Source of the DNA: Cichorium intybus
Taxonomy: Eukaryota; Streptophyta; Magnoliopsida; Asterales; Asteraceae
NCBI GenBank assembly: GCA_023525715.1
Contig: CM042015.1
Location: 84,496,750-84,560,749, forward strand
Reading direction: 5' to 3'
DNA: 64,000 bases
Position numbers and translations under genes: made by a program
In this document: positions 11,655-25,084 of the stretch, one piece after another
Numbering within the stretch: position 1 is the first letter of the stretch
How the letters are laid out: each line of letters starts with the position of its first letter
The notes under the pieces: model-generated
Database searches by the model: none
What the model was told of the DNA's origin: nothing
What the model saw: only the letters and a program-made list of their open reading frames with translations

Positions 11655-13046
11655 TGTCATGTTTGTGAGACCAAATCTAGACCATTGGATTTGAAAAATG
11701 TGTGGCTTTGATGATAGCGGCATTTCTATAAATAAAATGAATGAATATTTAATCCATTGATTAAAAAACGGGGGAATAAGGGTATAAACGACAATTAGTT
11801 GTGTCTACAAATTAGGAATGAATTATGTTTAAAAAAACATTACAAATATATAGATGTATTCTCAGAAAAAAAATAGTTACATAGGAGTTTCCAATTTTTC
11901 AGAGAATGTGCGGTAGGATGTATAACAATTTTGAAAGTCAATTCTCCGAGAATATCTAGTTTTCAAAGTATACGTAAAGTCAATTATCCGAATAGTCAAA
12001 TCTCACAAAATATATTGTTTTGAAAGTCAATTCTCGGAGAATGTGTATAGTCGGAATCAACATATGCATACGAAAAGTCAATTATTCGATATGTATTGAA
12101 ATTTTTTAATTTAACATGGTCAAAACTGATCAGACTTAAAATATATTATATAAGAATGAAGAAGAAAATATAAGATAATAGATTTGAGAATGTACATTAA
12201 GTATATTCTGCAAGAATGAAAAAGAAAAATTCATAATTTGACATAAACGTGTGATTTGAAATCTGTAAGAACACAAATATTTTTATACAACTAAAGTATT
12301 CTTAGAGAATGCTTTGGCAAAAACAATTATGCTCATATTTTCTCTATATCATTCTTAGAGAATGCAAGCACTCTTAAAGAATGTTTGAATAATACAATTC
12401 TTGAAGAATCCATCCCCTGTGAAGACAGTTATGCTCCTCTTTTCTCTATATCATTTTGATCTGTGTGTTTTGGCGAAAACAAGAACTCGAGAACAGCTTC
12501 ATTAAACTTTATTATTGCCGTAAATAGCATCGTAGAAGATAGGAATACCAAGTGTCTAATCCCCGATCACTCTATCGCCAATTCGTGTCTTTCTTGATCT
12601 TTATTGCTAATCCTTGATCTCTCTATCGCCAATTTGATGCTAATTCGTATCTATCTCTCGTGTCTTTCTTAAACTCTTTCTGAATTATAATCGTACACAC
12701 ACACACAAAGGATGTGTGTGCGTTAATTCTCTTCGTAATCTTTGAGATTGAAATAGAAGGTATTTATCGAGTAGAACGAAAGAGGCTTCAGAAATTTCAG
12801 TTTTCCATTGATCGGAAGTAAGATAGAAAGGCGTTTATACCTCGCACATGGCAGGTTATCAATTCGGCATCAATTATCTTGGAAGGCGTGATTATCGCGT
12901 TATGAATTTCCATAGTTATCAAATTTCAATTTTCAATTTTGGTATTAGATAAATCATAAAATACAAAAGTACTAATATACCTTATGAAATAATTGGACAA
13001 AAAATGGTCCTACATTCACACAATAATTGTTGATTGTATTTGAATC

Positions 13047-13284
<238 letters not shown>

Positions 13285-13646
13285 TTCAAATATGAATTAT
13301 AATATTGTGTGATTGTAGGGCTATTCTGGACCAGTCATTATCTAAGGGCAAATTAGTCCATTTATATAATATAAATATTATTTCCATTAATTAATTAATT
13401 AATTTGCTCAAATCAAATGGCTATATTTATGGAACATAACTTACCAACCCTATTTATCATCCCCGTCTCTCTGACGTCTTCGATGGATCAAGACATATGT
13501 AGTGAACCCTCACCAGATTATTTTGATCCCCAAAATCACAAACCCTCGCTTCCGTCACAATCCTCTGCGAGGCGCACGGGTTTCTAGCGACGACCATATC
13601 ACGAAAAGGGTTAGCGGGGGAGACAGAGTGAAACCCAGAAGGAAAG

Positions 13647-13745
13647 ATGTTGGGCATGGAGGATGGGTACGTTGGCATCGCCCAAGATGCTGTAAAGATC
13701 CGACGGCTCGAGAAACAAAAAGATGCAGAAAGGAATAAGATATAG
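13647..13745 (+). pseudogene. Possible captured coding fragment inside the 3-kb element
   Basis: A frame from the ATG at 13647 reads a charged, coiled-coil-like segment (GYVGIAQDAVKIRRLEKQKD, then AERNKI) and ends at TAG. It is continued after that stop by ELKS just before a GTAAGA splice-like site. The word pattern looks protein-like rather than random and differs in composition from the AT-rich surroundings. The upstream 13450-13640 stretch is also unusually GC-rich. I do not recognise the parent gene. It may be a host exon picked up by the element. Confidence 0.35.
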
Positions 13746-14665
13746 GAGCTCAAAAGTAAGAACGCACAAGGCCAGTCCAGTTTTCTCCAATTCAGATATG
13801 GATGTTTCTATTGCAATAAATTGATTGTATATCCATAATAATGTATGTGCCCTAATTCGGAATAGACCAGAATCGAAGAACATTGAATCGGAGGTTGGAT
13901 TCTCCAAGAATGCTTCCATTCTTGGAGAATGTAAAGAACACATTCTTTTACTGTGATTTGTTTCAAAGAATACTGCTCCCTAATTTAATAGGCATTCATT
14001 GTTTGTTTGTTTTAAACATTTGTTTGTATTATTGGAGAATGTTAGGCACATGTTTCATACACAAAGGTTCTTTTTCATTGTTATAATGTATGTATTAACT
14101 AAGAATGGACTTTTTCATTGTTATAATGTGTGTATTCTCTAATAATGGAATACAGGAAATTCGTCTGTAACGCAGAAAACCAAAATTGCATTTCACGAAT
14201 ACTTCATATCAAACTGCATTCTCAAAGAATACTTCATATCAAATTGTATTTCATGACAGGAATTGCTCTTATACAACTCTGTTACAAACATACCATTCTC
14301 AAATAATACTTCATATCACACTGCATTTCACGAATTCTCAGAGAATTCGTCTGCAACGCACAAAACCAAAATTACTTTACGCTCTGTTTCTCTGTCGCTC
14401 TAATCGATTTGAACCGAGAATATGTGTATATTATTGATAATTGAGAATAGGATAGTGTTCCCGTGATCGTATGAATTGTTATTTAAAACATAATATTTTT
14501 CCTAATTTATAGGTTCCAGTTAATGACATTTATACCATTTTCCCCCGTTTTTTCGGTTTATTTTATATTCTTTCAACTTATTTACAAAAATGTCACCATC
14601 ATCATATCCACTTCTTTTTCCAATCCAATGGTCAAAAAATGGTCTTACAATCACACAATAATAAC

Positions 14666-16650
14666 CAAATATATGCAAAACCCCAATTTAAGACCCATGA
14701 CAATTTTTTTTTGGGTGTAAGGCTAACGGGCAGGGAGGCATCGCCTCCTACGTGTGAATGATGTGTCAGGGTAACCATGCATAGAACACCGCCTCTGCAT
14801 GCATGAAAAGAAGTGGCTGATGGCATAACATACCACTTATGATACTCTTTCTTTTTCTCTCTCATTCTCTCGTACAACGACGGACTTGATGCGTAGCACA
14901 GGGTAGCCTGCGCTACACTTCAAACTTTTCGTAGAAGTGTATAATTCAATAAAATAAAATTTTCTTAATAGTGTGCTAACCTCCTCAAATTAAATATGTG
15001 CAATTAATATGTTTAGAATCCAACTTCAAAGCTTTAAATAACCCAATTGCGTACTAATTGCCCAATCTTTCAAATTACTAGCCCATACCCATAGATTATA
15101 CCCATTGATTGACTTGAAATGCGATCTATTCCTAATTCCTCCCTAGCTCATCAAGCCGTCGACCCAAATAAGAAAAAGAGCGTCGGTACTGAATATTGTT
15201 GCGTTACCGCCTACGACGAAAAAGAATAGAATTTATGATAAACGTTGAGAATTTGTGTTCATGGAGAATCATAAAGAAATCGGCATTTGCCAATTGAATT
15301 TATGATCTAACTTTTAAGAATGAATGAACATTTTCCAATTTTGCATCTTATTATATTTTGTGAGAAAATTGTTTTTGTGCTACCCTTTACCAAAAACTAT
15401 GGTTTCACCCAGCATAGATATTAAAAAAACTAAAAAAATATTTATAAAATAATTAAAAAAATAAAAGGATAAAAGTGATGTGTAGTGGTGCGTATTTCAT
15501 CAATGAAGTGGTAGAGAAATGATAATGATGTGGCACTGAAGTAACATTACTTTAGGTTTGGGGTTGCAATGAGTATACACATAAGCATAAGGCTCTAAGG
15601 CATACAAGCACCGAGGGTGCTCGATGTCCTATGTGGATCTCGAGGCTGGCTCAAGAACACCCACCTCATCGGTTCGGGCCTTGTTGGGGAAATGAAGTGT
15701 ATTGGCACTAAGGAGGTGATGTTGACAATCGCCTACTTTGATACTATTGATGATTTGGGATTCGACAACTTCTGAAATCCCTTTGAGGAAAAGTTCAACA
15801 CATTAGTGGTCGTTGAACCCATACCAGACAAAGCATCAACTTCATAGCAAGTGGAGGGATTTGAACTCGAATGTGTCGACACTACAACATATTCAACAAC
15901 CTTATGATGAATTTAGAAATCAGGGAAAACAATAATAATATCTTCAATAGAGCTTTTGACGAATATCGTTTGGACGAATATCATTTGACAAACAACTGGG
16001 TGCCGTTTAACCAAAACGAAACTTGAAATACTGTGAGGAGTTTGCTAAAGTGGGCATCGATTCCTCTTCATTAGCTAAATCGAAGTGTTATATTTAATAT
16101 TTATGTCACTTTTATTTTATTTTTATTTTTATTTAATTTTTATGCGTTTTTTATTTTATTTGTAATGTTAACTTTATTTTATGTCATTTTTAGTTTAATT
16201 TAATAAAATATATTTTTAAATAGTGAAATATTAAAATAATAAAAAGGTTATGTAAGAGTACGAGAAAGGTATACCACTAAAGATAAAAAAAAAATATATA
16301 GATGCTGATGTGATGCCTGATATGAAACTTGAAGGTAAGACGATATGAGGTGAGTACGCATCTAGCTTTAGTTTGGACTTTGCTAGACCCCACTTATCGA
16401 AATATGAGTGAATTGAATAATAATTAAAATAAGTTATGTTAATTGTGTAGTTTTTAGGGACCAAAATAGGTCTGCTTGATCCGTAATTACTTGTTTGTTC
16501 ATCACTTGAATTCCATAAATAATTAATAACGTTTTAAATACAATTATAAAAAATATTCGATTCAACGGTAATTAAATTATACAATAAAACCATTTAAAAC
16601 ATTAATTTGTTACAAAATTATTTTATGAATTTTATTATGCAAAATTCTAT
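14666..16650. other. Intergenic DNA with an unassigned mosaic segment
   Basis: No intact gene. About 15580-16080 is less AT-rich and translates to broken protein-like stretches (for example SMWISRLAQEHPPHRFGPCW), interrupted by stops. It may be a dead transposon gene, but I cannot name it. The remainder is AT-rich. A GC-richer patch at 14715-14800 resembles a dispersed repeat. Confidence 0.35.
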
Positions 16651-17402
16651 AGGGGCGTTTGGATTAATGATATTCTTAAGATTTGAATCTAAATTTTCAT
16701 ATTATCCTTCATTTATTATAAAAACAATAAATTGATTTAAAATTCAGAAGATTTTAAAAAAATATTTGTTTAACGAGTTGTAAAAAACTTTTTTTTTGGA
16801 ACCGACGAATATATTATAAATAAAAAACTCCAAACCCTAGCAAGGCACTAAAGAAAGGAGAAACAGAGAACAAAGTTCAATTTTACAAACAATTTAATGG
16901 AGAAGTAATCCAGCTACTCCAATAAAAACAACACCTGCCAAATCTATGTTTAATCCAAAGAAAAGTCATGGACTTAACCACATCGGCCACCTTAATCGGA
17001 TTAACAATAACTCCATTGAAATCCTAGGAGACAAAGATTTTAAAAATCCTATCGGTATTCATTAAATTAATTGTTTTCCAATTTATCCTTCACCACCCAT
17101 TTCCATTTAAATTTTGTTAATTAGATTCAATATATTAGTAAACTGTATTAATAGTATATAAATTTCATCTTAACGTTTAGTAAACAATAAATTAACAATA
17201 AGAGATGATTAAATTTTTTTTACAGCTAGTTCAATTTTATTTTTTAGATTGCTTATAAATAAATAAAGGAAATTTGTTCCAAATATTACCAACCAAAAAC
17301 ACCACAAATTTTAAATCCTTTCAAATACAAATCTCTATAAATCCGATTCATTCAACAAATTCAAAGTCCTACAAAATAAAACCTAGAATTCATATGCCCC
17401 CT
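16651..17402. mobile_element. Probable MITE with GGGGC-type ends, disrupted
   Basis: The left edge TAGGGGCGTTTGGATT pairs loosely with the right edge CATATGCCCCCTA. Flanking AT-rich arms also share words such as GATTTGAATC/AAATTCAAAG. At about 16785 a T tract followed by GGAACCGACG begins a different segment, possibly an antisense LINE tail inserted into it. The TSD is not resolved, so the class is uncertain. Confidence 0.4.
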
Positions 17403-17984
17403 AAAGATTTCTATGGTTTGTATTTTTTTTCTTTTAAATATTAAAATAATTCTTTTTGTTTAAGCACTTATAGCTTGCTTTTTTAGACACCACCCTAACC
17501 GGATATCATGTGTTTTCCAAGTTGCATAGTGATGGGGCAATTTTTTAGATATTTAATTATGCGTCAATTATAATTAAGAAAATCGTAAATTATGTGTCAT
17601 TTGTAGTAACAAAATCTGTAACCATGCGAATTTTAAATCTTTTACTACAAAAGGATAATACTATTTTATTCAAATCTTCTTTTAGATCTTAAATTAATAA
17701 TGAATGAGCAATAAATTATAACAATTGCAATATCAAAATGAATGCTCATTCTGTTCCAAACATTTGCCACCCATTCCAGTTTGACCATCATAGTTTCAGG
17801 AATGGAAAAGTTAGCCACAATATAAGCACAAGTTGGAACATGTGTATTGACTATAAAAGAAAGGCTGTCATAAATTCATAATGTATTAAAAAAGGCCAAT
17901 TACTATAACCAAAGAAATGTCATCTAATCTAAACTGGAGGTTGAGTCACATCAATTGCTTCGTAATCTTCTATATCAATATTTT

Positions 17985-18238
17985 AAAGCTCGAGTTTTTA
18001 ATTGACCCAGTGTGGTGACCGGGTTACGGGCCAACCGGTCCAACCGCCAAGTCAACTCGGTTTTTACAATTTCTATATATTTTATATTTTTAGCATAATT
18101 ATATATTTATAAAACATAAACAATGTAGTTCCATTCTTTTGGTACCAAAAAAGATATTTTATCAAGTTTTTATAAGAAAAATTCACCGTCCAACCGGTTC
18201 AAACGACCTGGTCAACCCAGATTTTAAAACATTGTTCT
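17985..18238. repeat. Inverted-repeat element with CCAACCGGT words
   Basis: Left words TTGACCCAG, CCAACCGGTCCAACCG and GTCAACTCGG are echoed about 180 bases later by CCAACCGGTTCAAACGACC and GGTCAACCCAG. Edges share ATTTTAAA(G/A)C-like sequence. It is a short non-coding dispersed repeat, probably MITE-like. Confidence 0.45.
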
Positions 18239-18675
18239 ACATACAACTTTTTCTTCAATCCTAGCAGTTTTGTACACACAATCTCTCAAATATTTTTTCG
18301 TGTGTTTTAGCATCTTGAGTTTTATAGACAATAATATGTTAAGACTTTCTTGCAACCTCATATCATAAAAAGGTACATCCACAATAGCATCGATATTAGT
18401 TTGTGTTATAGGTACGCCAAACAAACGGGCATATTTAGTTTCAAACCACAGGTCTTGACTTTCTTGCACTCTAATCAAGTACAAAATTCTAGAAATTAAA
18501 AATCCTAACTATAGTGTTTTTTTTTTGTTGAAATTTGGCCATTTTATTACACAGTACACAACTACACACACATTTTTATCATAAAAATGGAGTTGGGCTC
18601 GTTTAGGTTTGGGCTTGGGCTTGTTTCCTGTCGTAGAACTTTTTGTTGGGCCGCTCGTCTATACGTTTACGGCTT

Positions 18676-18736
18676 TACGCGGGACATAATTATTTTCCCG
18701 CCAGAATCCTTCACTAACACCTTTGCTATTCCCGCC
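18676..18736. promoter_or_regulatory. MCM3: E2F-type sites in the MCM3 promoter
   Basis: TTTTCCCGCC at 18693-18702 matches the E2F consensus TTTSSCGC. A second site, ATTCCCGCC, lies at 18728-18736, and a third, weaker inverted match (GCGGGA) at 18679-18684. They lie 100-160 bases before the start codon. E2F control of MCM genes at G1/S is established in plants, so these are likely the cell-cycle elements. No TATA box was evident. Confidence 0.7.
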
Positions 18737-18835
18737 TAAACCCTCATCTCACATTTAGGGCAAAGTTTCACTTCTCTTCATCTCTGCATTTCTTCGAAGC
18801 TTTCCGATCATCCTCTCTCCAATCGAGCAAACGAA

Positions 18836-21800
18836 ATGGACATCAGTGAAGAACAAAGGGCTTCTAACAAAAAAGCTTTCAGTGAATTGTTCGATACAAA
18901 TGTAATACACTTCCCCCTGATTTTGTCGATGTTTGTGTTGCGAATGTTCACTTATGCTTGGGTTTTGTGTTAACAGGATAGTTTAGATGAAGATATCAGG
19001 AACATGATCCAGAACAAGCGCCATCGTTTGATTTTTCAGCTCTCTCATCTCTTTCAACGTGGAGCCGAGGATCTGGCTCGAAGGTTTAAATCATTACATG
19101 GACATACTACATCGTATACTGTTGACTAATTTGTGAATATTAATGCGATCTATGGATTTGTGTTATTAATTAGGTTGCTACAGACCCCTGGCGAATATAT
19201 CCAGTCGTTGTCGGATTTCATAACGGAAAGAACACGGAGCATTGACCCAAAGTTTCTGAAGGAAGGGGAACAAGTATTGGTTGGATTTGATGGACCATTT
19301 GTTTCTAGGAGGGTTACGCCCAGAGATCTGCTTTCCGAGTTCATCGGTTCCATGGTTAAAGTTGAGGGGATTATCACCAAATGTAAGTTTTCATTGATTT
19401 CCTATACATGATTTCATGCTTTCCATTGGGATGACCTGGTGTTTATGATTAGTTCTATAGTGCATCAATTGCTATCAAATCATTACCATCCATCCCCCAA
19501 ATTCCACATTTTGTCCCAGCTTGTTTAAGTCGCTGGAAGGAAACTTAGGTTAACCTAAAGCTATTGTATCTATCTTACTACCAACTATCAATGCACTCCT
19601 TTCAGTGGTTTTGAGTCATTAAAATCGACAATTGACATCAAAAAAGTTTTTCTTGGGGAACAAAGGAAGTTAAAAGAATATGCAAGTTAAAATGTGCTGA
19701 ATTTTTAACATTAACAATTTTCTGTTACCTTGAAGCCCAAATATGCTATTTAGGACTCTTACAATTCACCATTTTCTTTTTATTAGGTTCTCTTGTAAGG
19801 CCAAAAGTTGTCAAAAGTGTTCATTACTGCCCTTCAACAAATCAATTCACATCCCGTGAGTATCGTGACATCACTTCCACCATGGGTTTACCGACAGGCT
19901 CTGTGTATCCAACTCGGGTAAATCCAAATTCTCCATAATATCTCACATTTCACAAATATAATAAAAACCAAGTATCTAATCCATATTATTTTCTTCAGGA
20001 TGACAATGGCAATCTGTTAGTAACTGAATACGGTCTGTGCAATTACAAAGATCATCAAACATTATCAATGCAAGAAGTACCCGAAAATTCTGCCCCTGGT
20101 CAACTACCAAGAACAGTTGATGTCATTGCAGAAGATGATTTGGTGGATTCTTGCAAGCCTGGAGACCGTGTGGCAATTGTTGGAATCTACAAAGCTATTC
20201 CAGGAAAAAGCCAGGGCAGTGTCAATGGAGTATTCAGGTTAAATTACAAAAATGTCCTTCAAAATATCAATCCATGTTGTCACATAAACTAATTGAATAG
20301 ACTTAGTCACTTAGCACCATGTATGTATTTTGTTATTGATGAAGTTAAAATGTTTCTCTTCTTTCTGTGGTGGCAAATTACGAAAATACCATTTAAAAGA
20401 ATTTCTTTTTTGGAGGGCTAACTGGGAATTTTGATTATGATATGTAGGACTGTGCTGATAGCAAACAATGTATCTTTGTTGAACAAAGAGGCAAATGCTC
20501 CTGTGTATAGCTCTGAGGACATAAAAAGAATCAAGCAAATAGCCGAGAGAAATGATACATTTGACCTGCTTTCAAGATCACTTGCACCTTCGATTTATGG
20601 GCATGCTTGGATTAAGAAGGCCGTTATTTTACTGATGCTTAGTGGGACAGAAAAGAATCTCAAAAATGGGACTCATTTAAGAGGGTAAGTTACCAATTTC
20701 CTTCTGTTGTCTTTAAACACTTCATATGCTTCTTAAACACTATACAAATAATCAAAATGATTTCTAAATTTATTTTTGATTTGCAGTGACATTAACATGA
20801 TGATGGTTGGTGATCCCTCTGTTGCCAAATCACAACTTCTTAGAGCTATCATGAACATTGCCCCTTTAGCAATATCAACCACAGGTCGTGGTTCTTCTGG
20901 TGTTGGATTGACAGCTGCAGTAACTTCCGATCAAGAAACCGGTAAAAAAATTATAAATAAACCATAACAAAATAAAACAACACCAACTTTTTATCACTCA
21001 ACTTGTACGGTTTATCTAATTTTTACAGGAGAAAGAAGACTGGAAGCTGGTGCAATGGTTCTTGCAGACAGAGGTGTGATCTGTATTGATGAATTTGACA
21101 AAATGAACGATCAAGATCGTGTAGCAATACATGAAGTTATGGAACAACAAACTGTAACTATTGCAAAAGCTGGTATTCATGCATCTTTGAATGCTCGATG
21201 CAGTGTTGTGGCAGCTGCTAATCCCATTTATGGAACTGTAAGTACACTTTTTGACAAGGGCATTTTCGTCTTTTTCAAAATTTCCTTTTTGGGTGGGACA
21301 AAAAATGCAACCTTTGTCCAATTGACAAATGGGATTTCAGTGATTTGTTATCCATGTGTTATGGTTAACATTGTATGGAACTATAAGTAGTTGAGGGCAT
21401 TTTTGTCTTTTTCACAATTATCTTTTCGGGTGGGACAAAAAAAGCAATCTTTGTCCAATTGACAAATGGGATTTCAGTGATTTGTTATCCATGTGTTATG
21501 GTTAACATTGTATGGAACTATAAGTACTTGAGGGCATTTTTGTCTTTTTCACAATTATCTTTTCGGGTGGGACAAAAAAAGCAATCTTTGTCCAATTAAC
21601 AAATGGGTTTGTAATCCATGTGTTATGGTTAACATTGTATGGATATGGAACTACAAGTACTTGAGGGCTTTTTTGTCTTTTTTCACACTTGCCTTTCCAG
21701 GTGTGACAAAAAGTGCAATTTTTTACAAATGGGGTGCCAATAATTTTACATTGCATAGGACAAAAGGGCATTTACGTCTTTTGTACCAGTTCCAGTACAA

Positions 21801-23486
21801 CTTGTTCTGTAATGTAATAGAAGTCATGTTTTATCTATATGTATATGTGATGCTTGACTTTTTATTTGTTAAATGGTTGACTACAGTATGACCGGTCAAT
21901 TACCCCAACAAAGAACATTGGACTTCCTGATTCCTTGCTGTCACGTTTTGATTTGCTGTTCATTGTGTTGGACCAAATGGATCCTGTTATTGATAGAAGA
22001 ATCTCTGATCATGTATTACGTATGCACCGTTTTCGATCCGCCATGGATGGAGGTTAGAAGTTTCTAGAATGTTCTTTTTTTAATATCATATATATCCAAA
22101 AATCTTACATCATGCTAACATCCAAGGAATATAATAGGTGAAGATGTAGGCTCAATGTACGGAAAAGAGGATGATGCTGAGGTGGACGGTTCTATCTTTG
22201 TTGAGTATAATAGAATGTTACATGGGAAAACAAGAGGAAAGAAACAAAATATTGAAGCTTTGAAAATCAAGTTTCTTAAAAAGTACATACATTATGCTAA
22301 ACACAGGATTCAGCCTGATCTTACCGATGAGGTAATTTTCTTTTTTTTCTTTTTATGAATGATACTATAATCACAATATATGCTGTAAAAAATTGCTCTT
22401 CATATGTATTTTATTCTGTTAATTAAGCTAATATTGAAATAATTTTTCATGTTCAGGCATCTGAGCAAATTGCAACTGCATACGCAGAACTCAGAAACAG
22501 CAATAGCAATAGCAGGGTTAGTATTAACATTTTTAATTATCCATAAACACGATTTAATTTCACCACATAATTATTAACTTTTTTACTTTTATAGACGGGT
22601 GGAACCCTTCCAATAACCGCCAGAACCCTAGAGACAATAATCCGTCTCTCTACAGCACATGCCAAACTTAAATTGAGCAAACAGGTATGTATACAGTACA
22701 CCTAAACCCTAAATTTCTAGGGTTTATATTATTCGTTGAAACAATAACGTTTATTTATTTATTTTGGTTTAGGTTTTGAAATCTGACGTAGACGCTGCTT
22801 TGAAAGTTCTCAATTTTGCGATTTACCATCAAGAGTTAACCGACATGGAATCGCGTGAGCAAGAACTGGAAAACGAGCTTAAACGAAACGCCGACAACGA
22901 TGCAAATGATGATGGCGCCAAAAGAAAAAAAAAGCCACGTGCTGCTGATGATTCTCAAACACAGTAAGTTCACTCTTCATATAATATAATATATATTAAT
23001 AACAATAAAAAAACACCAAATTAGTAATCCTTTTTTTTTTGTTTTTAGGACCGCATCTGAAGCAATGGACGTTGATGAACCTCCTGTGGGACAGGGACAG
23101 CCTATTTCCTCTGACAGGTGTGTAATTGTTTTTTTTTACTAAATATAATTAATTTTGGACACAATTTATTGATGTAAATATTTTTATCGTGTAGGGTTGC
23201 TGCATTTAGATCTGCATTTGAGCAACATCGACATGAAAGCCGGTTTGAGCAAATAACCATAACAGAAATTGAGCAGGTGGTTAACAATCGGGCACCAGTA
23301 CCATACTCAAGGGCAGAGATAATGTCTCTTTTAGAGGTTCTTTCTTTCTTTCATTATTATTATTTTCATTTAATTTGTATTTGTGAGTTGTCAATAATAT
23401 AAAATTATGGAAATTACTTTGAGCAGAGCTGGCGGGACGAAGGGAGGGTGATGATTGCTGAAGATGTTGTTTACCCGACATACTGA
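18836..23486 (+). CDS. MCM3: DNA replication licensing factor MCM3
   Basis: Subunit of the MCM2-7 helicase that licenses origins and unwinds DNA in the nucleus. Sixteen exons: 18836-18901, 18977-19083, 19174-19382, 19787-19917, 19999-20237, 20448-20684, 20787-20941, 21029-21237, 21887-22052, 22138-22331, 22457-22516, 22595-22684, 22773-22963, 23049-23117, 23195-23336 and 23427-23486. Every junction is GT-AG and in frame, giving 774 residues against about 776 in Arabidopsis. Visible parts are the N-terminal MCM domain; LVRPKVVKSVHYCPST; MCM-type Walker A GDPSVAKSQ (about 337-345); Walker B ICIDEFDKMND (about 398-408); sensor AAANPIYGTYD; and arginine finger LLSRFD (about 469-474). The Lys/Arg-rich tail RKKKPR may be a nuclear signal. 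The phrases KNGTHLRGDINMMMVGDPS and VEGIITKCSLVRPK fit MCM3, not the other MCMs. Confidence 0.97.
21250..21790. repeat. Four-copy tandem repeat, about 133-137 bp, in MCM3 intron 8
   Basis: Copies begin near 21255, 21391, 21528 and 21661, each with GAGGGCATTTTTGTCTTTTT (with variants), then GGGTGGGACAAAAA and TTTGTCCAATTGACAAATG. Copies 1-3 add GTTATGGTTAACATTGTATG; copy 4 is diverged and truncated. The unit core matches the arm of the KAS1 intron 1 hairpin (GGGCATTTACGTCTTTTT, GGGTGGGACAAAAATTG), and the right edge ACAACTTGTTCTGT matches that hairpin's outer flank. It is likely an amplified fragment of the same element. Confidence 0.8.
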
Positions 23487-25084
23487 AGAGAGCATTGGTT
23501 GGCTAATGATGTTTTTATTATTGTATTTGATTTTGGACAGTTGTTGGGAGTGTTTTATTATCAACCAAAGTGCTGTTACGTTCTAACACAATTATTTAAA
23601 ATTAACATCAAATTGCTATTTAGATATGCCAAAGTTTCAAATAACCACTAGGTTTAACCCGTAGAATATGGCATTTTCCTTGCACTATCAAGGTGGTTTT
23701 GCATCCATCCCTATCAACATGCAAAATAACCAAGAATATCACCAAGCACGTCATAAACAAATACCATAATAAAAAGCAAACTGACCCTTGGATGTAACTA
23801 CCTACGCATTATAGTAATGTCTATACAACAAATAAGAAGATGTTTAAGCTTAGATTTGTAATAGATCCTCAAACTTAGAAACTAAAAGGAGAAGATGAGT
23901 TAAGTTTAGCTACCTTTTATGAGTTTCTTTGGTAATTAAGCTTATGACCTTCAAACTAACTTCAAACATACTCTATTTGCTTCTTTATCTTCAAAATATA
24001 TCTCCCATTTTTCTTTATGGATTTAATTTATTCAAAGGAAAACCAAAAGGAAGGAATTAGGGTTTTATGTTCTAATCTTTCATAAGTAGACAAAACTAAT
24101 CCTTATATTTTTAAGCTTCTCATTTGTTCCACCACTAGCTTCTGTTTCACTAATTAGTCTCAATACTCATTAATAGAACTTCAACAATGCATAGAATTTG
24201 ATCCTCAAACCTAGTTAAACCAATGTCAAGCTTTAAGTTTCCAAATTTGGAAAGTTTGTTCTATCAAACTTAAAATATTTTCTACTTGTTTCCAAATTAA
24301 CATCAAACAATATGCTTAACCTAGAAAATCCTGATGCCTAAAAATTAAATGCTTACAATTTAACCCTAAAATTTAGCTCATCAAGTTAGGTCATAGTCAT
24401 GCCAAAGTTTCCCAAAACTTGACAAAAATAGTCCCTCACCATTAAAAATATTACTTTAACACCAAACTAACAATCTAATTAATATTTCTAATTTCTAATA
24501 TTTTAAACCAATCCTCAAAGGTAAAATTTATTAAAATTTTAGTCCACATTTTAGTTACATGGATTTATTCAAAAATCATTTTTAAGTTCTAATTCTTAAA
24601 GCGTCTTAACTCCAACTTTCACTTAAACCACTATAACTAAGTTTTAAGTTACTTAACTTTATTTTAGTTGAATTTGAAGATTTTAGATCCCATACTTTAT
24701 TTATTTTAACGACTTTTATTAAATTAAATCAATTTTTTAAAATAAGTTCACTTAAAGGGTAAAATTTCTAGTGCCAAAAATACGACTGTTACAATATATG
24801 ACCATGCGATTTTATAGGCACAAATATTTGTACATGTACATGACCATGGTTCTAACATACATATCCATGTGTAATAAGACGTTCAAGGAGTGGAACTCAT
24901 TAGAGTATACACACACATAACCATAGGGTCATACAACTATATGAAAGTATACAACCACACATATAATAGATCCCACAATTGTATGAAAGTACATAACCAC
25001 ATAGATTCTTTACACAACTATGTGTTTTTTTTCCAACATATAAATATTTGGATCTTGGTAAGGGTATTGGTTCTAATCTTAAAG
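23487..25084. other. MCM3 3' flank and AT-rich intergenic DNA
   Basis: The first 150 bases are the likely MCM3 3' UTR. The rest is AT-rich with many CTTA/TTAA words and shows no gene. About 24800-25080 may belong to the degraded Copia element that follows. Confidence 0.5.
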
